DNA from: Palsa-744 sp036498265 | Lineage (GTDB): Bacteria > Actinomycetota > Thermoleophilia > Solirubrobacterales > Solirubrobacteraceae | Assembly (NCBI GenBank): GCA_036498265.1 | Contig: DASYFT010000036.1 | Coordinates: 1-64,000 of the forward strand | DNA: 64,000 bases | Direction: 5' to 3' | Shown: piece by piece, positions 16,522 to 24,102 of the stretch | Layout: each line of letters opens with the position of its first letter | How positions within the stretch are numbered: the first letter of the stretch is position 1 | Position numbers and translations under genes: made by a program | Notes under the pieces: generated by a model | What the model was told of the DNA's origin: nothing | Databases searched by the model: none | Seen by the model: the letters and a program-made list of their open reading frames with translations, nothing else

Positions 16522-17556
16522 TCACGGCGTGAGCACGATCTTCAGCGCCTCGCGCCGGTCGTAGACGGCGTAGGCCTCGGGGGCCTGGTCGAGTGTCATG
16601 TGATGCGTGACCAGCGGCGCCGGGTCGAGCACGCCATTCGACATCATCGCCAGCACGCGATCGACGTCCCCAAGGACGTTGGCCTGCCCACCACGCACGG
16701 TGAGCGACTTGAGCCACATCAGGCCGAGGTGGACCTCTGCACGCTCGGCGTATACCCCGATGCACTGGATGGCGCCGCACGCTCGCGTCAGGCGAATCGC
16801 GCTCTCGAGCACCTTGGGATCGCCGACGGCGTCGATGCACACGTCCACCCCGCGGTCTTCGGTCGCCGCCCGGACGCTCGCGCGGACGTCCTGCTCGGCG
16901 AGATGCAGCGGCTCGGCGCCGAAGGCCTGCGCGAGCGCCAGTCGCTCGGGGACCGTATCGATCGCGAACACGTGCGCGGCTCCGGCCGCGCGCGCGACCT
17001 GCACGGCGCAGAGGCCGACCGGCCCGAGCCCGAGAACGGCCGCGACGTCCCCCGGACGAAGGCCGCTCGCCTCCACTGCGTGGAAGCCCGTGCCCATCAC
17101 GTCGCCGGCGAACAGCGCGGTGTCGTTGCTCATGCCCTCCGGCACGCGCCGGAGGACGAGGTCGGCGCGGGGGACCAGCGCCATCTCCGCCTGCGTCCCC
17201 TGCAGCGAGCCGAGCGTGGCGCCGTGCCCGAACGTGCGCGACTGCACGCAGCGGTGGTAGTCGCCCCTGCGGCAGAAGAAGCAGCTCCCGCAGGCGGTCT
17301 GGAAGCAGCCGAGCACGCGGTCGCCCACGGCCACCCGGGTGACCGCGTCTCCGGCGGCCACCACCGTGCCGACGTACTCGTGGCCGATCGTGAACCCGGG
17401 CTCGACCTGCACGCGCCCGTGGTAGATGTGCAGGTCCGAGCCGCAGACGCCGGTCGCCTCGATCCGGACGACCGCGTCTCCCGCGTCGATCAGCTCCGGG
17501 TCCGGGCGCTCCTCGACGCTGACGACGCCGGGTCCCTGGTACGTGACGGCTCGCAT
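16522..17556 (-). CDS. zinc-dependent medium-chain alcohol/polyol dehydrogenase
   Basis: A 344-residue MDR oxidoreductase. Catalytic zinc ligands are seen in GVCGSDLHIYHG and GHEYVG (GHE motif). The structural-zinc Cys cluster CGSCFFCRRGDYHRC is intact. The nucleotide-binding domain has VLGLGPVGLCAVQVA and an acidic residue after the second strand (AIDTVPER), suggesting NAD(H). Length and motifs fit the formaldehyde/threonine/sorbitol dehydrogenase branch, but the substrate cannot be fixed. The ATG at 17556 has TATACG 11 nt upstream. The frame extends upstream to 17805 but that part overlaps the carbonic anhydrase and is not coding in this frame. Confidence 0.9.
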   Translation of the reverse strand: MRAVTYQGPGVVSVEERPDPELIDAGDAVVRIEATGVCGSDLHIYHGRVQVEPGFTIGHEYVGTVVAAGDAVTRVAVGDRVLGCFQTACGSCFFCRRGDYHRCVQSRTFGHGATLGSLQGTQAEMALVPRADLVLRRVPEGMSNDTALFAGDVMGTGFHAVEASGLRPGDVAAVLGLGPVGLCAVQVARAAGAAHVFAIDTVPERLALAQAFGAEPLHLAEQDVRASVRAATEDRGVDVCIDAVGDPKVLESAIRLTRACGAIQCIGVYAERAEVHLGLMWLKSLTVRGGQANVLGDVDRVLAMMSNGVLDPAPLVTHHMTLDQAPEAYAVYDRREALKIVLTP

Positions 17557-17579
17557 CCGGGCTGAAGCGTATACGCCGC

Positions 17580-18077
17580 CTAACCGTCCTCGTGCACCTC
17601 GCGCAGCTCTCCCGTCTCCGGGTTGAACACGAGGCCGCGGATCTGCACGCGGGCGGATAGCTCCGGGGTTGCCCGCAGGCGCCGGAGGCTGTGGCGCAGC
17701 GTGCTCTCCACGTCTTCGAAGGCGCCGAGACGCCAGCTGGGCAGGATCCCGTCGGCCGCCAGCGCCTGCGCGAACCGGTCCTCGGAGGCCCCCTGCAGCC
17801 CGCATCCGTCGTGCATCACCACGACCACCTCCGTCGTGCCGAGCAGCCGCTGGGAGACGCTCAGCGAGCGGATCGCATCGTCGGTGGCCAGTCCCCCGGC
17901 GTTGCGGATGATGTGGGCGTCGCCGCGCTCGAGCCCGAGCATCGCGAACAGGTCGATGCGCGCGTCCATGCAGGCGAGCACGGCGACCCCGCGGCGAGGT
18001 CGCGGGCTGAGCCCCGGCGCCGCCAGCTCCGCGGCGCGGCCGTGCGCGACCTCGAGCATCTCATCGGCGGTGCTCAT
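17580..18077 (-). CDS. beta-class carbonic anhydrase
   Basis: A 165-residue zinc enzyme interconverting CO2 and bicarbonate. Zinc ligands and the Asp-Arg dyad are visible: CMDARID (first Cys with Asp-Arg), then VVMHDGCGLQG with His and the second Cys. IIRNAGG (about residue 60) is the conserved substrate-pocket loop. The short length and HDGCG place it in the small beta-carbonic anhydrase group of actinobacteria (Rv1284-like). ATG 18077 has TAGGAT 8 nt upstream, so it is probably leaderless. It is followed 23 bp later by the alcohol dehydrogenase on the same strand. Confidence 0.93.
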   Translation of the reverse strand: MSTADEMLEVAHGRAAELAAPGLSPRPRRGVAVLACMDARIDLFAMLGLERGDAHIIRNAGGLATDDAIRSLSVSQRLLGTTEVVVVMHDGCGLQGASEDRFAQALAADGILPSWRLGAFEDVESTLRHSLRRLRATPELSARVQIRGLVFNPETGELREVHEDG

Positions 18078-18085
18078 CGGTCGCG

Positions 18086-18091
18086 ATCCTA
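18086..18091 (-). promoter_or_regulatory. -10 element of the leaderless carbonic anhydrase gene
   Basis: TAGGAT on the minus strand, 8 nt before ATG 18077. Confidence 0.55.
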
Positions 18092-18112
18092 GCTGGCAGG
18101 CCGCCCTGCCCC

Positions 18113-18787
18113 TCAGGCCGCCCTGCCGGCGTCCGCGGCCGCGATCACCTCCCCCCATTCCGGACTCCGGCGCAGGACGCGGGCCGTGTGGTAGACCGAC
18201 CACGCCAGCAGCGCGATCAGGAACGGCGCATCGCTGAGGGCGGCCACCAGGACGTAGGTGTCGGTGTTCAGGGTCAGCAGCGCGGTCAGCCGCACGGCTG
18301 CCCGCGCCAGGAAGTAGATGCCCCACACATAGGTGATCGTGCGCATCGCGCCCGCGAACGCGGCCGAGTCCCGTACCTGCGCCGGCAGCGGATAGACGTC
18401 GCCGGTGAACCAGGAGGCGAACGGCCGGGCGCTGCGCAGCGACGCGAGGACCACGATGCCGAGCACCGTGTCGATGCCGATCTCCTGCGCCAGGTAGACC
18501 CGTGCGCTGCCGGAGCTGAGCCCCACGCTTGCGCGGATCGCCACGAGGACGAGGGCCAGACGCACCACCACAGCAGCCTCGCCGCGGCGGCGCTCGTGCA
18601 CGAACACCGCCAGGCCAAACAGCGCCGCCAGCCCGATGCCAGCTCCCAGCCCGATGAGCTTCCAGCCGCCGAAGAACACGGCGAGCGGCCCGAACCCGTC
18701 GCGCAGGAGCCTCGGCCCGGCGCGCCGGACGATCGTGGCCGTAGAAGGCATCTCCGTCAGGACGGGCTCGCCGAGCGTCGCAGCCAC
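18113..18787 (-). CDS. VC0807-like multi-pass membrane protein
   Basis: A 224-residue integral membrane protein with about six hydrophobic helices. Features include PLAVFFGGWKLIGLGAGIGL, a charged VHERRRGE loop, and ASWFTGDVYPLPAQVRDS before the C-terminal half. This pattern matches the VC0807/intracellular-septation-protein-like family (related to DUF3159), whose function is undefined. The GTG at 18787 has TAGATT 8 nt upstream, which suggests a leaderless transcript. It lies 35 bp upstream of the carbonic anhydrase, which has its own -10, so the two may be separately started. Confidence 0.7.
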   Translation of the reverse strand: MAATLGEPVLTEMPSTATIVRRAGPRLLRDGFGPLAVFFGGWKLIGLGAGIGLAALFGLAVFVHERRRGEAAVVVRLALVLVAIRASVGLSSGSARVYLAQEIGIDTVLGIVVLASLRSARPFASWFTGDVYPLPAQVRDSAAFAGAMRTITYVWGIYFLARAAVRLTALLTLNTDTYVLVAALSDAPFLIALLAWSVYHTARVLRRSPEWGEVIAAADAGRAA

Positions 18788-18795
18788 CGCTCCGT

Positions 18796-18801
18796 AATCT
18801 A
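18796..18801 (-). promoter_or_regulatory. -10 element of a leaderless membrane-protein gene
   Basis: TAGATT on the minus strand, 8 nt before GTG 18787. Confidence 0.5.
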
Positions 18802-18867
18802 GTGCAGGTGCCGAGGCGCGGCGGTCTCTGGGGGCGACCGGCAGCCCTGGTCATCCGTTGCCGGCCG

Positions 18868-18892
18868 GTTTAGAACGACGAGTGTCGGGAAT
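18868..18892 (+). promoter_or_regulatory. SigB/SigF-type stress promoter
   Basis: GTTT (18868-18871), 15-bp spacer, GGGAAT (18887-18892). This fits the actinobacterial general-stress consensus GTTT-N15/16-GGG(T/A)A(T/A). It ends 3 nt before the ATG of the RsbW-like gene, so transcription should begin at about the start codon or the in-frame GTG at 18902. Confidence 0.55.
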
Positions 18893-18895
18893 CGC

Positions 18896-19327
18896 ATGTT
18901 GGTGCCAGTCGACACGGTCGTACCCGACCTGCAGGTCTCACTGGATCTCGACCCGTTCGCACCTCGGGCAGCCCGCTACTACGTGGCGCAGCTGGACAGG
19001 CCCTCGCCCGACCTTCGCGACGCCGTCGTGCTGCTGACCAGCGAGCTGGTCTCGCGCGCGGTCGAGCAATGCGAGGACTGCCCGGACCAGCGGGTGGAGC
19101 TGCTCGCCTGGATGCCGCCGGACGTCGTGCGTGTGGAGCTGCGCGCGCCGCGTGAGCTCCTCGACCTCCCCGCCCACGCAGACCGGACCCACTACGACAT
19201 GCTGCTGCTCGATCAGGTCGCCGACCGCTGGTCGATCGACTCGACCGACCCGGAGGCGGACGATCCCACGGCCTGCATGTGGTTCGAGATCGACCGGAGC
19301 GTCAGCTGGCGCTCGCCCGTGGGCTGA
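18896..19327 (+). CDS. RsbW-like HATPase, probable anti-sigma or stress regulator
   Basis: A 143-residue protein with the layout of the serine-kinase/anti-sigma GHKL family: an N-terminal beta strand with LDPFAPRAARYYVAQL, then a helix DAVVLLTSELVSRAVEQ equivalent to the N-box, a PDVVRVELRAP strand, and the RTHYDMLLLDQVADRWSID region equivalent to the GLGL/ATP-lid part. The expected N-box asparagine is Arg and the G-boxes are eroded, so ATP binding may be weak or lost. It could bind a partner sigma or anti-sigma antagonist without kinase activity. The promoter upstream is itself of SigB type, suggesting feedback. Its 3' end overlaps the convergent wax ester synthase gene by 26 bp. Confidence 0.65.
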   Translation: MLVPVDTVVPDLQVSLDLDPFAPRAARYYVAQLDRPSPDLRDAVVLLTSELVSRAVEQCEDCPDQRVELLAWMPPDVVRVELRAPRELLDLPAHADRTHYDMLLLDQVADRWSIDSTDPEADDPTACMWFEIDRSVSWRSPVG

Positions 19328-20744
19328 CGGGCGCGGCCGCGCGCCGCCGGGAGCGCGGGCGGGCGCGCGGCGGAGGTGATGCCAGCGACAGGAGCTCGCG
19401 CATGCCGCGCTCGATGCCGGCGCTCAGCACGTCGATGTCGGAGGCGCCGTCGTAGTCGCCGGTGACGCCGAAGTAGAGGCCTCCGTCGTAGGAGAAGATC
19501 GCGACCACGATCCTGATCGATCCGACGACAGGCACGAACGGGTAGGAGGCGAGCATCCGCCGGCCGAGCGTCTGAACCGGCTGCTGCGGTCCGGGAACGT
19601 TGGTGGTGGCGGTGTGGATGTTCAGGCGCGGCGAGAGCGTGATCAGGCGGCTGCCCAGGGCGAGCAGCAGGGGCGGCGCGAATCCCGACAGCGATGTGAG
19701 CACGTCGCCGGCGACCGCTTGCTTGGACTGCTTGACGCCGTCCATCTCGGCGCGGATCCGCTCCAGCCGCGCCGCCGGTTCGCGCAGGCCGACCGGCAGC
19801 CCGGCGAACACAGCCGACACCCGGTTGTTGTAGACGCCGCGCTCTCCGCGCCGGCGTACCGAGACCGGGACCATCGTGCGGATCACGCGATCCTCCGCCA
19901 CGTCCTCGCCACGGGCGTCGAGCAGGTCGCGGAAGCCGTTCGTGATGACCGTGAGCACGACATCGTTGACCGTGCCGCCGAGCTCACTGCGAACGGTCTT
20001 CACGTCGGTGAGGCGGATGTCCGCCCAGCTCCAGCGCCGGTGAGGCCCGATCGGGCCGGTCAGCGACGATGCCGCGACGGGGCGCATGCTGGGGCCGGCG
20101 GCGGCCGTCGCCCGTGCCATCTCGATGACCGTGCGGAGCGTCTGCCGGGGGGCACCCAGCGCTCGGCGCAGCGCATCGAGCTGCCCCGCGGGGGTGCTCC
20201 GGCGCACGAGCGTACGCACGAGCACCTCGAGGCCCGAGGGCTCGGGAGGCGCCGACCAGCGTGTGGGCCGCGTGCCGCCGGTCTCGTCGGAGAACATCAC
20301 GGACATCAGGTCGGTCGCAGCCACGCCGTCGACCATGCAGTGATGGACCTTCGACAGCAGCGCCCAGCGGCCGCCCCCGAGGCCCTCGACCATCCACAGC
20401 TCCCAGAGCGGCTTGTTCCTGTCGAGGTGCTGTGAGAAGACCCGGCCGGCCATCTGGCGGAGCTGCTGCTCGCTGCCGGGAGCCGGTATCGCCGTGTGGC
20501 GAAGGTGGTAGCCGAGGCTGAAATGCGGATCGTCGACCCACACCGGCGGCCCCGCGGACAGCGGCACGAACCGGACCTTCTGCCGGTAGCGGGGGACGAG
20601 GTCGAGCTTGCCCGCCACCATCGCCCGGAGATCCTCGAAGGGCGGCGGCGGTCCGGCGAAGATGCTGACCCCGCCGATGTGCATGGGGGTGGTGTCGTTC
20701 TCGACGTGCAGGAACGAGGAGTCGATCGCGCTCATCGGCTCCAT
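19302..20744 (-). CDS. wax ester synthase / acyl-CoA:diacylglycerol acyltransferase (WS/DGAT)
   Basis: A 480-residue bifunctional acyltransferase that esterifies fatty alcohols or diacylglycerol with acyl-CoA to form storage lipid. The catalytic HHxxxDG motif is intact as HHCMVDG (about residue 133-139), with NKPLWELW upstream and the NDVVL structural motif near residue 260. The N-terminus (SAIDSSFLHVE) matches the family, and length is typical. ATG 20744 is chosen because GGAGG sits 4 nt before it; ATG 20735 is an alternative. It overlaps the upstream lipase gene by 13 bp, so the two are a coupled operon for making and mobilising neutral lipid. Confidence 0.94.
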   Translation of the reverse strand: MEPMSAIDSSFLHVENDTTPMHIGGVSIFAGPPPPFEDLRAMVAGKLDLVPRYRQKVRFVPLSAGPPVWVDDPHFSLGYHLRHTAIPAPGSEQQLRQMAGRVFSQHLDRNKPLWELWMVEGLGGGRWALLSKVHHCMVDGVAATDLMSVMFSDETGGTRPTRWSAPPEPSGLEVLVRTLVRRSTPAGQLDALRRALGAPRQTLRTVIEMARATAAAGPSMRPVAASSLTGPIGPHRRWSWADIRLTDVKTVRSELGGTVNDVVLTVITNGFRDLLDARGEDVAEDRVIRTMVPVSVRRRGERGVYNNRVSAVFAGLPVGLREPAARLERIRAEMDGVKQSKQAVAGDVLTSLSGFAPPLLLALGSRLITLSPRLNIHTATTNVPGPQQPVQTLGRRMLASYPFVPVVGSIRIVVAIFSYDGGLYFGVTGDYDGASDIDVLSAGIERGMRELLSLASPPPRARPRSRRRAAAPVSPRASAS

Positions 20745-21493
20745 CGTGCCTCCCCGGGGTGGTCGAGCAACTGGACGAGCGTCCTGAAGACGTCCGGATG
20801 GACGGACATGCCGCAGTGGCTCGAGTCCACCTCGACCGACTGGGCATGGGGGTCCATGCACGCGCGCCAGTCGACGATCGCGTCACTGCGCGAGTGCACG
20901 GCCACCGCCTCGAGCTCGGGAGCGAGCGACGCGGACATGTCCTCGCGGAATGCGGCGCAGCAGTCGCCGTCGCCACAGGTGCTCGAGAGGAGCCCGGGAA
21001 GGCCCATGTCTCCCAGTCGCGCGACCCAACGCACCGTCCGCAGCACCGGCGAGGAGACTGCCAGGGGGTCCCGGATCGGCGACCCCAGCATCACGAGCGC
21101 CGAGACGAGCTCCGGCTCCCGGACGGCAAGCGCCCGCGCGAGCGCTCCGCCGCGACTCTGGCCGATGAGCACCACGGGGCCGCCGCAGTCGGCGGCGAAC
21201 GAGCGCAGCTGATCCTGCAGGCGCGTCACGCTGCGCTCCGCGCAGTCCACGTTGGCGCGCATCCCGCTCACGGCCACGCGGTGCCCGCGCCGGCGCAGCC
21301 ACAGCCGGAGCACTGCCAGCGAGCCGTCCCCTGCCATGAACCCCGGGATCAGCATTACCGGCTGCGCGTCCGCGCGGCGGGACGCGCCCCGGAGCTCCGG
21401 ATCGGCCAGCAGGCGTATCAGCTCGCCGCTGTAGCGCAGCTCCCCCCACAGGGGAGCCACGCGCAACGCCGCGACATCGGCCTCAGCGCTCAT
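20732..21493 (-). CDS. lipase/esterase-like alpha/beta hydrolase
   Basis: A 253-residue alpha/beta hydrolase beginning with a variable helix, then PVMLIPGFMAGDGS (oxyanion loop), the nucleophile elbow LIGQSRGGALAR (Ser about residue 114), a probable acid in SRSDAIVDW and the catalytic His in VDSSHCGMSVHPDV. It resembles actinobacterial triacylglycerol lipase/PGAP1-like hydrolases. A CGDGDCC stretch is unusual and may be a disulfide or metal loop. It is translationally coupled to the WS/DGAT gene downstream, so storage-lipid turnover is a reasonable role (inference). ATG 21493 has TACTCT 9 nt upstream. Confidence 0.82.
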   Translation of the reverse strand: MSAEADVAALRVAPLWGELRYSGELIRLLADPELRGASRRADAQPVMLIPGFMAGDGSLAVLRLWLRRRGHRVAVSGMRANVDCAERSVTRLQDQLRSFAADCGGPVVLIGQSRGGALARALAVREPELVSALVMLGSPIRDPLAVSSPVLRTVRWVARLGDMGLPGLLSSTCGDGDCCAAFREDMSASLAPELEAVAVHSRSDAIVDWRACMDPHAQSVEVDSSHCGMSVHPDVFRTLVQLLDHPGEARWSR

Positions 21494-21501
21494 GGGTCAC
21501 A

Positions 21502-21508
21502 TAGAGTA
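21502..21508. promoter_or_regulatory. overlapping back-to-back -10 elements of two leaderless genes
   Basis: The heptamer TAGAGTA reads TAGAGT on the plus strand (7 nt before ATG 21515) and TACTCT on the minus strand (9 nt before ATG 21493). One symmetric element can therefore serve both the SDR gene and the lipase-WS/DGAT operon, leaving only 21 bp between the two start codons. Confidence 0.6.
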
Positions 21509-21514
21509 CGCGCG

Positions 21515-22330
21515 ATGGAGGTCGCCGGCCAGAATGTCGTCGTGACTGGGGGCGCCGGTGGCATCGGCCGGGCGCTTGTCAGGCGGTTCGCGCAGGAGGG
21601 AGCGCGCGCGGTCGTCGTCGCCGACCGCGACGTCGAGGGCGCGCAGTCGATCGCGGGCGAGGTGGGCGGGCTTGCCGTCGAGCTGGACGCGGGACGGGAG
21701 GACAGCGTCCGGGCGCTGATCGCCGAGGCCTCCGCTGCGTACGGCCCGATCGACATCTTCATCTCCAACGCCGGCGTGCCCGGCGCGGGGGGCGGCCCGG
21801 AGGCCGCCGACGATGCGTGGGACGAAGCCTGGCGGGTCAACGTGATGGCGCACGTGTGGGCGGCGAGGGCCCTGCTGCCGGAGATGGTCGCGCGTGGCGA
21901 GGGGTACCTGATCAACACCGCCTCGGCGGCCGGCCTCCTGACACAGGTGTCGTCGCTGGTCTACAGCGTCACCAAGCACGCCGCGGTGTCGCTGGCCGAG
22001 TGGCTCGCCATCGAATATGCCGAGAAGGGGGTGCGGATCTCGTGCATCTGCCCCCAGGGCGTGCGCACGCCGATGCTGGAACTCGCGATGGATGACCCGG
22101 CGGGCTCGGCTGCCCTGCTCTCCGGCGGCCTGATCGAACCGGAGGACGTGGCCGACGCCGTGATCGCGGGCATCCGCGAGGAGCGCATGCTGATCCTGCC
22201 GCACGAGAACGTCGCCGGCTTCATGGCGCTGAAGGGCGCCGACCCGGAGCGCTGGTTGAAGGGCATGCGGCGTCTGGTACGCCAGGCACGGACGGAGAAG
22301 CCCTCCTCCCCGTCCGTCGAGCCGGGCTAG
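21515..22330 (+). CDS. short-chain dehydrogenase/reductase
   Basis: A 271-residue classical SDR. It has the Rossmann motif TGGAGGIG, an acidic residue after the second strand (VADRD, suggesting NAD(H)), the NAG motif in FISNAGVPG, catalytic Ser in TASAAG and the YSVTK tetrad Tyr/Lys. The C-terminal region is extended compared with compact SDRs. The start ATG 21515 is fixed by the -10 element 7 nt away; an apparent longer frame runs back through the divergent lipase gene and is not coding. Fatty acyl or alcohol substrates are possible given the lipid context, but unproven. Confidence 0.9.
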   Translation: MEVAGQNVVVTGGAGGIGRALVRRFAQEGARAVVVADRDVEGAQSIAGEVGGLAVELDAGREDSVRALIAEASAAYGPIDIFISNAGVPGAGGGPEAADDAWDEAWRVNVMAHVWAARALLPEMVARGEGYLINTASAAGLLTQVSSLVYSVTKHAAVSLAEWLAIEYAEKGVRISCICPQGVRTPMLELAMDDPAGSAALLSGGLIEPEDVADAVIAGIREERMLILPHENVAGFMALKGADPERWLKGMRRLVRQARTEKPSSPSVEPG

Positions 22331-22397
22331 GGCAAGCCCTCGAGGCCGTCGTCGAGCTCCACCTCGATGGAGTTCAGCGCGAAGGCGACGGCCGGCG

Positions 22398-24020
22398 CTA
22401 CGCCGTCGGGGCCGGCTGCGCCACGCCGCCGCCGACCGTTGCACCGTCGGCCCGCTGCGCGGCTGCCCCGCCGCGGCGGATGAGGTCCGCCGCCCGCTCT
22501 GCGATCGCGATCGTCGGAGCGTTGGTGTTGCCGCGCGGGACCAGCGGCATGATCGACGCGTCGACCACGCGCAGGCCCTCGACCCCGTTGACGCGCAGCT
22601 CGGCGTCGACCACGGCGTCCGCGTCCTCGCCCATCCGGCAGGTGCCGACCGGGTGGTAGACGGCGAACGTGGTCCGAGCGACGTGCTCCCGCATCGCCTC
22701 GTCCGAGTCGCCGTCGGGCGTGTTGAACGGCTCCGCGCAGTACGGCCTCAGGGCGGCCTGTCCGCAGATGTCGAGCGTCAGGCGCAGGCCGGCGATCATC
22801 CGCTCCATGTCATCCCCCGCGGAGTAGAACTCGTTGCGGATGATCGGCTTGGCGGAGGGGTCGTTGGAGGCCAGGCGCACCGAGCCACGGCTGTGCGGGG
22901 TGAGCAGGCACGGCGAGACCCACACCCCATGCGCCTCGGGATCGCTCATCCCCTCGTCGACTATGTGCACGGGAGCGAAGTGGAACTGCGTGTCGGGCGC
23001 GGGCGCCCCGCTCCCCACGCGGGCGAAGCCGCCGGCCTCGGCGAGGTTCGAGGTGAACGGCCCGGTCTGCGTCGCTTCGTACTCCTCCAGCGCGGCGGGC
23101 TCGAGCGCGAGCAGCAGGCTGTGCGGCTGCTCGGTCGTCCACACGAGCTGGGTGGCGGCGTGGTCCGAGAGGTTCGCTCCCACGGCCGGCTGGTCGAGCA
23201 GGACCTCGATTTCGCGCATCGTGAGGTGCTCGGCATCTCCGATCCCCGAGAGCATGAGCAGCTGGGGTGAGTTGTAGGAGCCGCCGCAGAGGATGACCTC
23301 GCGCCCCGCCGTGAACTCCTGGGGCTGGCCGAGCTGCGTCGCCCGGACGCCCACCGCCCGCGTGCCCTCGAAGCTCACCTGCTCGACCTGCATGTAGGGC
23401 AGGACCGTGAGGTTGGGCCGCTCCATCGCCGGGTGCAGGTAGGAGACGGCCGCGCTCGCGCGCTGTCCATCGCGCTGGGTCACCTGGTACATCCCGACGC
23501 CATCCTGCTCGTCACCGTTGAAGTCTTCGTTGCGCTGCAGGCCTGCCTCGGCGCCGGCGTCGACGAAGGCCTGCGACATCCGGTTTCCCGAACGGCCTTC
23601 GCTGACGGGCAGCGGACCGCCGGTGCCATGCCACCGCGAAGCGCCACGCTCGTTGTCCTCGGCCTTGAGGAAGTACGGCAGCAGGTCCGCCGAGGACCAG
23701 CCGGCGACGCCCCAGTCGTCGTAGTCGCGGCGGTTGCCGCGGATGTACACCATTGCGTTGATCGAGGAGGATCCGCCGAGGACCTTCCCGCGCGGCAGCG
23801 GGATGCGCCGGCCGTGGCACTCCCGCTCGGGGGCAGAGTGATAGTCCCAGTCGACGTCCGTGGCGGCGAGCTGCAGGTAGCCGAGCGGGACGTGGACGTT
23901 CTCCTTGGTGTCCGGCGGCCCGGCCTCGAGCAGCAGGACGTTCACGTCGGGGTCCTCGCTCAGACGCGCAGCCAGCACGCAGCCAGCCGACCCGGCGCCC
24001 ACAATCACGTAGTCGAACAC
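22398..24020 (-). CDS. GMC-family FAD oxidoreductase (choline dehydrogenase-like)
   Basis: A 540-residue glucose-methanol-choline oxidoreductase. The ADP-binding motif VGAGSAGCVLAARLSE opens the protein, LLLEAG ends the second strand, and PRGKVLGGSSSINAMVYIRG is the GMC signature 1. GGSYNSPQLLMLSGIG is signature 2. The catalytic His is in FAVYHPVGTCRMG, and the C-terminus VPRGNTNAPTIAIAERAADLI is complete. These enzymes oxidise primary alcohols such as choline, or long-chain and polyethylene-glycol alcohols; specificity is not predictable. GTG 24020 has GGAGGGGAG upstream. No betaine aldehyde dehydrogenase is nearby, which argues against a dedicated choline pathway. Confidence 0.94.
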   Translation of the reverse strand: MFDYVIVGAGSAGCVLAARLSEDPDVNVLLLEAGPPDTKENVHVPLGYLQLAATDVDWDYHSAPERECHGRRIPLPRGKVLGGSSSINAMVYIRGNRRDYDDWGVAGWSSADLLPYFLKAEDNERGASRWHGTGGPLPVSEGRSGNRMSQAFVDAGAEAGLQRNEDFNGDEQDGVGMYQVTQRDGQRASAAVSYLHPAMERPNLTVLPYMQVEQVSFEGTRAVGVRATQLGQPQEFTAGREVILCGGSYNSPQLLMLSGIGDAEHLTMREIEVLLDQPAVGANLSDHAATQLVWTTEQPHSLLLALEPAALEEYEATQTGPFTSNLAEAGGFARVGSGAPAPDTQFHFAPVHIVDEGMSDPEAHGVWVSPCLLTPHSRGSVRLASNDPSAKPIIRNEFYSAGDDMERMIAGLRLTLDICGQAALRPYCAEPFNTPDGDSDEAMREHVARTTFAVYHPVGTCRMGEDADAVVDAELRVNGVEGLRVVDASIMPLVPRGNTNAPTIAIAERAADLIRRGGAAAQRADGATVGGGVAQPAPTA

Positions 24021-24102
24021 GATCCGGCTCCCCTCCTCGAGGCTTCGCTCTCCTGCGCCAACGATACCTGACCTCTCAGGGCTGGTTGCCGGCAGGCGAG
24101 GC

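Noticed and set aside
20759..21514. Upstream extension of the SDR frame
   Set aside because: It is antisense to the lipase gene; the -10 element 7 nt before ATG 21515 fixes the start.
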